Of a DNA stretch of 7,958 nt, positions 1 through 4,630 are shown piece after piece. A program made the translations under genes and the position numbers. The notes under the pieces were generated by a model. That model had not been told where the DNA came from. It saw nothing but the letters and a program-made list of their open reading frames with translations, and ran no database searches. Location of the stretch: assembly GCA_023230825.1 (NCBI GenBank), contig JALNWO010000076.1:1-7958 (forward strand), read 5' to 3'. Position 1 is the stretch's first letter. Every line of letters begins with the position of its first letter. Source of the stretch: Acholeplasmataceae bacterium (GTDB lineage Bacteria > Bacillota_I > Bacilli_A > Acholeplasmatales > Acholeplasmataceae).

Positions 1-123
1 ATAATTAAGCCAATCTTCAATGCGTAAGCAACGCATTTCGTTGTCACTAAACAAGTTCAGATAATAAAAAAAGATTGACAAGCAATTATATAAGTTATAT
101 AATTAAGCCAATCTTCAATGCGT
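1..123. repeat. 25-bp direct repeat, copies at 1-25 and 99-123
   Basis: Positions 1-25 and 99-123 are identical over 25 bp; both begin ATAATTAAGCC and end TCAATGCGT. They diverge immediately after, and copy 1 is cut by the window edge, so the repeat may extend further left. Copy 2 starts inside the -10 box of the promoter of the downstream lipoprotein gene, so the repeat covers a promoter/leader segment. A partial inverted version lies between them at 71-91 (AAGATTG...AATTATAT). Downstream of copy 1, AATGCGT (19-25) can pair with ACGCATT (31-37). The identity is plain in the sequence; its function is unknown. Confidence 0.85.
75..103 (+). promoter_or_regulatory. Consensus sigma-A promoter with embedded palindrome
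   Basis: TTGACA (75-80) and TATAAT (98-103) are both perfect hexamers separated by 17 bp, and they precede the lipoprotein gene at 153. The spacer and -10 lie within a perfect inverted repeat, AATTATATAA (84-93) and TTATATAATT (95-104), around a single central G. Outer arms AAGATTG (71-77) and CAATCTT (109-115) extend the dyad. A dyad placed over a -10 box could be an operator, but AT-rich palindromes also arise by chance. The predicted transcript starts near 110. Confidence 0.8.
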
Positions 124-152
124 TGTTTATATGAATAAAAGGGGAGAATTTT

Positions 153-1028
153 ATGAAAAAAATGCTGATACTTTTTCTTTTTCTTACATCAATGACATCC
201 TGTGATTTAACGAATAACAAACCATACAGCCTTCAGTCTGCATTAAATGATCAAAACTACCAAGTTGTTTTAGGCATGCCCGAAGATGGTAATTATGAAG
301 AGGCACGAACCCATTTACGTCAAACTCTTGCAGAAGAAAATATCATTTTAACTGATTACTATACAATTTTTGACGAGAATGAAACAGAATTAGGATATAT
401 GTATGAGTTATCTAATTTAGAAAGTGCCGCAAAATTGTTCGATCAATTTAGTGATGAATCATACGATGCTTTAGGGACTTGGTTTGTTTATCGAATTAGT
501 TATTACGTATTAAAGATGAACCATGCAGTTGATAGTGACTTCCCAGAAGTTTTCAAAGATCAGGAGTTTGACCATAATTATCAATACGATTATCATTTTT
601 TGGGCGGCTTACATCCTTTCCTTGAAGAACTCAGACACCAACGGGTTTCAATTTCTTATTATTTATATAATGAAATGACTTATGATGAAACGCTTGCTTA
701 TTTTGAAAATGAAATGTACTTCTATTTTGAAGAGATAGATGGAGAATATCAACAAATATATCAGCAAGTATCGTACAAAAACGTCCATTTTTTCCTAAGA
801 TATGTTGGCTTTCCAGATATGTTTCGTGGTGGAATTATTTATGAAACATCAAGTGATATCGATGCAGAGATTGTCTTTAATTATGAAAAAAATAATGCTG
901 CCCCAATGTGCCACTCTTATTATGTATATAAATATCAAAACATCGTATTAACTACAGATGGTCCAATTGATGTTTCAGAATTATTTGGCTCTAAAATTTT
1001 TGAGGATAACTTATACAAGGAAAGATGA
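153..1028 (+). CDS. Putative lipoprotein of unknown function
   Basis: Encodes a 291-residue protein that I do not recognise. The first 16 residues form a short lipoprotein signal: Lys-Lys, a hydrophobic run, then M-T-S-C with the lipidated cysteine at residue 17, so the mature protein should be anchored on the outer face of the membrane. The mature part is acidic and unusually rich in tyrosine, with many Asp/Glu, no further membrane segment, and one other cysteine near residue 253. No catalytic motif stands out. The ATG is supported by a GGGGAG ribosome site at 141-146 and a consensus promoter at 75-103. The gene stands alone: the next gene is convergent and a hairpin terminator lies 60 bp past the TGA stop. 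Its product is a candidate surface or ligand-binding lipoprotein by location only. The gene call is firm; the function is open. Confidence 0.85.
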   Translation: MKKMLILFLFLTSMTSCDLTNNKPYSLQSALNDQNYQVVLGMPEDGNYEEARTHLRQTLAEENIILTDYYTIFDENETELGYMYELSNLESAAKLFDQFSDESYDALGTWFVYRISYYVLKMNHAVDSDFPEVFKDQEFDHNYQYDYHFLGGLHPFLEELRHQRVSISYYLYNEMTYDETLAYFENEMYFYFEEIDGEYQQIYQQVSYKNVHFFLRYVGFPDMFRGGIIYETSSDIDAEIVFNYEKNNAAPMCHSYYVYKYQNIVLTTDGPIDVSELFGSKIFEDNLYKER

Positions 1029-1083
1029 AAATAAAAAAAATAAAAGATAGTATATTATAAACAATCTTTGCAATATAACAGAT

Positions 1084-1127
1084 AAAAAAGATGTTAGTCG
1101 TTTTTAAACGTCTACTAACATCTTTTT
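1084..1127. terminator. Bidirectional intrinsic terminator between convergent genes
   Basis: AGATGTTAGT (1089-1098) pairs perfectly with ACTAACATCT (1114-1123). The stem is extended by an A-run on the left (1084-1088) and a T-run on the right (1124-1127), so each strand reads a hairpin followed by U residues. A weaker inner pairing, CGTTT with AAACG (1099-1110), fills the loop. It ends transcription of the lipoprotein gene to the left and of the membrane protein gene to the right; the TAA stop of the latter (1128-1126) overlaps the stem base. Confidence 0.9.
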
Positions 1128-1848
1128 ATTTGAGCCAAGATTGAATTTGTGAAACAGCATATTGATAATATGCATTGGGGGCGTAAGTATCACTGTGAAG
1201 GAAGTAAGCCTGTTGTTCTGGTTTAATGTAATAGAGATTAATCGATGTCAAATGTCGTTTTTTAGCACTGCTAAATTGAACCATGTTTGCTTCACTTTTT
1301 TGTTCATCAGTTAATGCATCAGTTTCTTTAATTGCATAAATATAATAGCGATGAATAAATTGTCTTTGCCGAGTGATGTCATCTTCAATTAGATTGATTT
1401 TTTCAATAACTGATGGATGGTCAAAAGCGAGTTTCGGATTGGTAATATAGACAATGACCTCTAAGGCACCCATGCGGTGAAACCGACTGGATTTATCATT
1501 GATATAGCGATGTTGAAGATAGAAGTTACCATAACTTTTTAAATCTTTATAGCCTTCTTTGTCACGCTTTAAAGTAAAACTTTTACCGAGGGGGTCAGTT
1601 TGGATAGGAATGGGCGCTTTCGCATTGACTCTTAATGTATAAAATTGATGTTTTAATTGATAAAAATAAAGATAACTATTAATAAAGAGTGATGAAAATG
1701 CTAAGTAAACCATTAAACCTACAAAGACGAGCCACACAGTTGAGCCAAGTTTAGAAATGAAAAAGATCGCAACCGATACACCGATCACAAGAAAGAGATT
1801 GACTAATAAGATAATAAAGTAGAGACGTTGTTTTTTTCGATATTCCAT
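1126..1848 (-). CDS. Small membrane protein with two N-terminal TM helices, unknown function
   Basis: Encodes a 240-residue protein with no family I can name. A basic N-terminus (MEYRKKQR) is followed by two hydrophobic helices at about residues 9-31 and 38-60, then a hydrophilic domain of roughly 180 residues rich in Tyr, Lys, Arg and Gln. The positive-inside rule puts both the N-terminus and the large C-terminal domain in the cytoplasm, so it is a membrane-anchored cytoplasmic protein. Motifs seen in the soluble part include YGNFYLQHRYIND (106-118) and RQRQFIHRYYIYAIKE (160-175); neither is a known active site to me. The start is supported by a strong AAGGAGGG ribosome site (1855-1862 on the complement). 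The gene is monocistronic, with its own extended -10 promoter and the shared terminator at 1084-1127. The gene is certain; its role is not predicted. Confidence 0.85.
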   Translation of the reverse strand: MEYRKKQRLYFIILLVNLFLVIGVSVAIFFISKLGSTVWLVFVGLMVYLAFSSLFINSYLYFYQLKHQFYTLRVNAKAPIPIQTDPLGKSFTLKRDKEGYKDLKSYGNFYLQHRYINDKSSRFHRMGALEVIVYITNPKLAFDHPSVIEKINLIEDDITRQRQFIHRYYIYAIKETDALTDEQKSEANMVQFSSAKKRHLTSINLYYIKPEQQAYFLHSDTYAPNAYYQYAVSQIQSWLK

Positions 1849-1868
1849 TATGCACCCTCCTTAAAGAT

Positions 1869-1897
1869 ATTATAGCACAATTGTTACAATCTTGTTG
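1869..1897 (-). promoter_or_regulatory. Extended -10 promoter for the membrane protein gene
   Basis: On the complement, TGCTATAAT gives a perfect -10 (1874-1869) with the TG extension. The -35 at the 17-bp position (1897-1892, CAACAA) is poor, which is typical of extended -10 promoters. A short palindrome, ATTGT-T-ACAAT (1880-1890), sits in the spacer. The predicted start lies about 20 bp upstream of the ATG, close to the ribosome site. Confidence 0.6.
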
Positions 1898-1960
1898 GTC
1901 ATCTTTTATGTTTTAAAAACTAAGGAAAACGTTTACTAAACCGAAAACGAAGCCATTTCC

Positions 1961-1988
1961 TTGCACTCTGTAAAAGATATGTTACAAT
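1961..1988 (+). promoter_or_regulatory. Promoter of the lysine riboswitch / ABC transporter operon
   Basis: TGTTACAAT supplies an extended -10 (TACAAT at 1983-1988, TG at 1980-1981). A partial -35, TTGCAC (1961-1966), lies 16 bp upstream. The start site would be near 1995, just ahead of the riboswitch aptamer, as expected for a leader-controlled operon. A cre-like sequence lies further upstream at 1924-1937. Confidence 0.65.
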
Positions 1989-2007
1989 AGGCACATACAA
2001 TTAAAAA

Positions 2008-2210
2008 GCAATAGAGGTAGCGATGTAGAAAAGTATACTTTGGAGTCGGCAGACAATGAAGAAGTAGAAAGGCAACCATCGCCGAATGGACTTTCAGGCA
2101 TGGAACGTTCATGGGGTTATAAGAAAAACTTATAACACTCCTACGATGAGTAGAGGCGCTTAGCGAAAACAGTTATTTTCAGTTAAGGTGTCCTCTCGGA
2201 TGCTTTTTTT
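2008..2210 (+). promoter_or_regulatory. Lysine riboswitch (L-box) with transcription-termination platform
   Basis: The leader has the conserved blocks of the lysine riboswitch in order: AGAGGTAGCGA (2013-2023), TTTGGAG, GAAAGGCAACCATCGCCGAA (2067-2086), and the five-helix layout. Visible helices are P2 GCGATG/CATCGC (2020-2025/2077-2082), P3 ATGGAC/GTTCAT (2086-2091/2107-2112), P4 GTTATAAG/CTTATAAC (2116-2123/2129-2136), and P5 CTCcTAC/GTAGAG (2138-2144/2150-2155). P1 is weak, GCAATAG with CTTAGC (2008-2014/2159-2164), with one A-A mismatch and one bulged U. Downstream come an antiterminator option (2152-2196) and a U-tailed terminator (2185-2210). Lysine riboswitches are OFF switches for lysine synthesis or uptake. 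Here the gene controlled is an amino acid ABC transporter, so lysine import is the likely function. I aligned it from memory to the B. subtilis lysC and Thermotoga forms; a covariance-model search would confirm it. Confidence 0.92.
2185..2210 (+). terminator. Riboswitch-controlled intrinsic terminator
   Basis: AAGGTGTCC (2185-2193) pairs with GGATGCTTT (2198-2206) around a TCTC loop: nine pairs, of which three are G-U, running into seven T residues (2204-2210). The left arm can instead join the antiterminator: TTA, CGC and AGAGG (2152-2162) pair with TAA, GTG and CCTCT (2184-2196). That antiterminator uses the 3' strands of P5 and P1, so it cannot coexist with the lysine-bound aptamer. Confidence 0.85.
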
Positions 2211-2240
2211 GTTAAAAAACAAAGAAAAGAGGAAGAGAGT

Positions 2241-3077
2241 ATGAAAAAAACCATCATTCTTTTGGTTTTAGTTTTGACGGGTTTAATTTTGAATGCATGT
2301 CAATCTGATGCGCAATTTGATTTAGAAAATGAAACCCGGTTTGTTGTTGGGATGGAGGCGGATTACGCACCCTTTAATTGGTCTACACCAACGACCAATG
2401 ATTTTACTGTACCACTAAGTGGTCAAAGTGGTTTTTACGCAGATGGCTATGATGTTGTAATGGCATCTAGGATCGCTGAAGGCTTAGGCTTAGATTTGGT
2501 TATTAAAGCGTATAGTTGGGAAGGATTAATTGCCGCTTTATTAGCAGGCGAGATTGATATGATTGTTGCGGGGATGAGTCCAACACCTGTTCGTGCTGAA
2601 ACAGTGGCTTTTAGCCAAGAGTATTTCCGTTCTGAACAAGTGATGGTTGTGCGTACCGATGGGAATTATGCATCTGCAACCTCTTTAAGTGATTTTTCTG
2701 GGGCCCGTGTTGTTGCTCAAATGGGGACGCTTCAAGAGGATTTAATTGATCAAATCGATGGTGTGATTCATCAAACATCATTAGGTAGTTATGCTCATTT
2801 AGTCAATGCCTTACAATTTAGCACAACCGATGCGTTTGTTGCGGAGATGCCTGTAGCGATGGGGATTGTTCAAACCAACCGTCAGTTTACTATTATTCAA
2901 TTTGCTGAAGGCAATGGCTTTACAGTATCAGACTTAGAAATTATTGTTTCGGTGGCTTTCCGTCAAGAAGACGTAAACTTACTCAATGCCGTTAATCGCA
3001 TATTAGCTACCATTTCTCCAGAGGAGAGAAATAACATGATGTCAGCTGCTTTAAATCGTCAACCAGAAGAAGAATGA
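2241..3077 (+). CDS. Amino acid (probably lysine) ABC transporter substrate-binding lipoprotein
   Basis: A 278-residue family 3 solute-binding protein (SBP_bac_3), the extracellular receptor of a polar amino acid importer. A lipoprotein signal ends at L-N-A-C with Cys20, anchoring it to the membrane as expected where there is no outer membrane. The first lobe opens with VGMEADYAPFNW (36-47), the usual ligand-pocket strand. AGMSPTPVRAETVAFS (110-125) contains Arg118, which binds the substrate alpha-carboxylate in this family. The second lobe has DAFVAEMP (198-205), where family members usually carry D..P; Glu202 could contact the alpha-amino or side-chain amine. Length is normal. AGAGG (2228-2232) is the ribosome site. 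Its stop overlaps the permease start by 4 bp (ATGA), so the two are translationally coupled. The lysine riboswitch immediately upstream is the main evidence for substrate; the pocket alone would not separate lysine from arginine, histidine or glutamine. Confidence 0.93.
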   Translation: MKKTIILLVLVLTGLILNACQSDAQFDLENETRFVVGMEADYAPFNWSTPTTNDFTVPLSGQSGFYADGYDVVMASRIAEGLGLDLVIKAYSWEGLIAALLAGEIDMIVAGMSPTPVRAETVAFSQEYFRSEQVMVVRTDGNYASATSLSDFSGARVVAQMGTLQEDLIDQIDGVIHQTSLGSYAHLVNALQFSTTDAFVAEMPVAMGIVQTNRQFTIIQFAEGNGFTVSDLEIIVSVAFRQEDVNLLNAVNRILATISPEERNNMMSAALNRQPEEE

Positions 3078-3820
3078 TTGTCCAAATTTTGCCGCCTAAA
3101 AGTGATTTTTTGGGTACGTTGTGGTATTTAATCCAAACGTATCATTCCTTTTTTATCCGGGGCATTTTGATTACATTATTATTATCGATTGTTGGTACGC
3201 TAGGTGGCTTTGTTATTTCATTATTTTTAACAACACTGCGCCAACAATCGATTGACTATAAACGAGATGCTTGGTATTTAGTAGCTATCAAGAAAATTGG
3301 GATTGGTTTCGCGAAAACATATATTACTGTTTTTCGCGGAACCCCAATGATTGTTCAAGCAATGATTTTTTATTATGGTTTGGCACCCTTAAGAATGTCT
3401 TGGTGGAATCCACTTGCAGCAGGTTTAATTGTTGTAACCCTAAATACAGCTGCGTATATTGCTGAAGTCATTCGTAGTGGGATTAACGGTATTGATGTTG
3501 GCCAAATGGAGGCGGCTCGTTCGTTGGGTTTTTCTGAACGACAAGGAATGTATCGAATTGTCTTACCTCAAGCCATTCGTCACTCTTTACCAGCCATTGG
3601 CAATGAGTTTATTGTTAATTTAAAAGATACAGCTGTTTTAAGTGTGATTGGCGTCTTTGATTTATTTAAATCAACTCAATCCGCAACATCTGCCAATTAT
3701 CGCGTTGTTGAAGGATTTTTTATCGCTGCAGTGATTTATTTAATTTTAACAATGGTGACTGCAAAATTGGTTCACCACCTTGAGACAAGAACGCCGAAAG
3801 AAGGTGAGAATTTTGTCTAA
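3074..3820 (+). CDS. Amino acid (probably lysine) ABC transporter permease
   Basis: A 248-residue integral membrane protein of the HisM/GlnP type (BPD_transp_1). Hydrophobic segments fall at about residues 27-55, 92-104, 113-131, 180-197 and 213-235. The cytoplasmic coupling (EAA) loop is clear: it starts [20 protein letters not shown] at residue 146 and continues to about 167; this docks on the ATPase. FRGTPMIVQ (87-95) is another family signature. There is only one permease gene, so the channel is probably a homodimer. The start ATG overlaps the receptor stop codon (ATGA), and the end overlaps the ATPase start by 8 bp, so all three parts are coupled. No Shine-Dalgarno stronger than the GAAGAAGAA purine run precedes it, consistent with reinitiation. 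Confidence 0.95.
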   Translation: MIVQILPPKSDFLGTLWYLIQTYHSFFIRGILITLLLSIVGTLGGFVISLFLTTLRQQSIDYKRDAWYLVAIKKIGIGFAKTYITVFRGTPMIVQAMIFYYGLAPLRMSWWNPLAAGLIVVTLNTAAYIAEVIRSGINGIDVGQMEAARSLGFSERQGMYRIVLPQAIRHSLPAIGNEFIVNLKDTAVLSVIGVFDLFKSTQSATSANYRVVEGFFIAAVIYLILTMVTAKLVHHLETRTPKEGENFV

Positions 3821-4577
3821 TGTCATTTTAGAAGTTCGTAATTTACATAAGCACTTTGACAATCATATCGTTTTAAATGGTGTCAGTTTAGATGTCCACG
3901 AGAAAGAAGTCGTGGCGATTATTGGTTCATCAGGATCGGGTAAGACGACACTTTTACGCTGCTTAAATTTACTTATTGAACCAGACCAAGGTCAGATTCG
4001 TTTTTTAGATCAAGACTTAATGGATCCATCGGCAGATTTAAATCTTCTTAGACGACAGATGGGGATGGTTTTTCAATCGTTTAACTTGTTTAATCATAAA
4101 TCTGTTATCGAAAACTGTATGATGGCGCCTATGTTGTTATTAAGAAAAACAAAAGAAGTTGCTCTAATGGAAGCACAAGCACTCCTTGAAAAAGTAGGCA
4201 TGTTAGGTTTTGCTCAAACACCGGTAACGAAACTTTCTGGTGGCCAGAAACAAAGAGTTGCTATAGCTAGAGCACTTTGTATGCAACCAAAAATTATGTT
4301 ATTTGATGAACCAACATCTGCATTAGATCCAGAAATGGTAGGTGAAGTATTGGCTGTTATTCGCCAACTTGCAAATGAGGGGATGACGATGGTCATTGTC
4401 ACCCACGAAATGGATTTTGCTCGTGATGTTGCAGATCGTGTCATTTTTATGGATCAAGGTGTTATTGTTGAAAGTGGAACACCTAACAATTTATTTAATC
4501 GTCCTCAAAGTGAACGTACCCAAACTTTTTTAAAAAGATATGCACATTTACGAAATGGTTCGTCAAACTTTGGTTGA
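3813..4577 (+). CDS. Amino acid (probably lysine) ABC transporter ATP-binding protein, TTG start
   Basis: The cytoplasmic ATPase of the importer, 254 residues from the chosen start. All motifs are intact: Walker A GSSGSGKT (38-45), Q-loop Gln88 in MVFQSFNLF, signature LSGGQKQR (141-148), Walker B IMLFDE (161-166) with the D-loop SALD, and switch His198 in VTHEMDFA. It resembles GlnQ/HisP-type polar amino acid ATPases. I start it at TTG 3813 because AAGGTGAG (3801-3808) is a well-spaced ribosome site and the product then begins [15 protein letters not shown], as usual for the family. An earlier in-frame TTG at 3780 would add an 11-residue basic extension without a ribosome site. The only nearby ATG, at 3820, is out of frame and closes after three codons. 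It is last in the operon; no hairpin terminator follows. Confidence 0.93.
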   Translation: MSNVILEVRNLHKHFDNHIVLNGVSLDVHEKEVVAIIGSSGSGKTTLLRCLNLLIEPDQGQIRFLDQDLMDPSADLNLLRRQMGMVFQSFNLFNHKSVIENCMMAPMLLLRKTKEVALMEAQALLEKVGMLGFAQTPVTKLSGGQKQRVAIARALCMQPKIMLFDEPTSALDPEMVGEVLAVIRQLANEGMTMVIVTHEMDFARDVADRVIFMDQGVIVESGTPNNLFNRPQSERTQTFLKRYAHLRNGSSNFG

Positions 4578-4601
4578 CATTTCGCTAAAATCAGTTAAAA
4601 T
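4574..4601 (+). promoter_or_regulatory. Promoter of the S41-domain lipoprotein gene
   Basis: TTGACA (4574-4579, perfect) and TAAAAT (4596-4601, five of six) are separated by 16 bp. The -35 overlaps the TGA stop of the ATPase gene. It gives the lipoprotein gene its own lysine-independent transcription, although read-through from the transporter operon is also possible because no terminator separates them. Confidence 0.7.
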
Positions 4602-4630
4602 GAATTAAAAGATAAATCGAGGGATAAAAA

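Noticed and set aside
1..152. CRISPR-like repeat array
   Set aside because: Only two direct copies are visible, spaced 73 bp apart, and one overlaps a promoter; no further units or cas genes are seen.
131..155. ATG at 131 as an alternative start or leader peptide
   Set aside because: It is out of frame with the lipoprotein gene, has no ribosome site of its own and runs only about 25 codons; the ATG at 153 follows GGGGAG.
3271..3465. 64-codon open frame within the permease gene
   Set aside because: It is in another frame of a well-supported membrane permease with intact family motifs, has no ribosome site, and its Cys/Asn/Ser-rich product looks like a frame shadow.
4214..4444. Antisense open frame opposite the ATPase gene
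   Set aside because: It is antisense to the conserved signature and Walker B region and has no start signals; the open frame follows from codon use on the coding strand.
4578..4630. Terminator after the transporter operon
   Set aside because: I looked for a stem followed by a T-run and found none; the interval holds only a promoter and a ribosome site.
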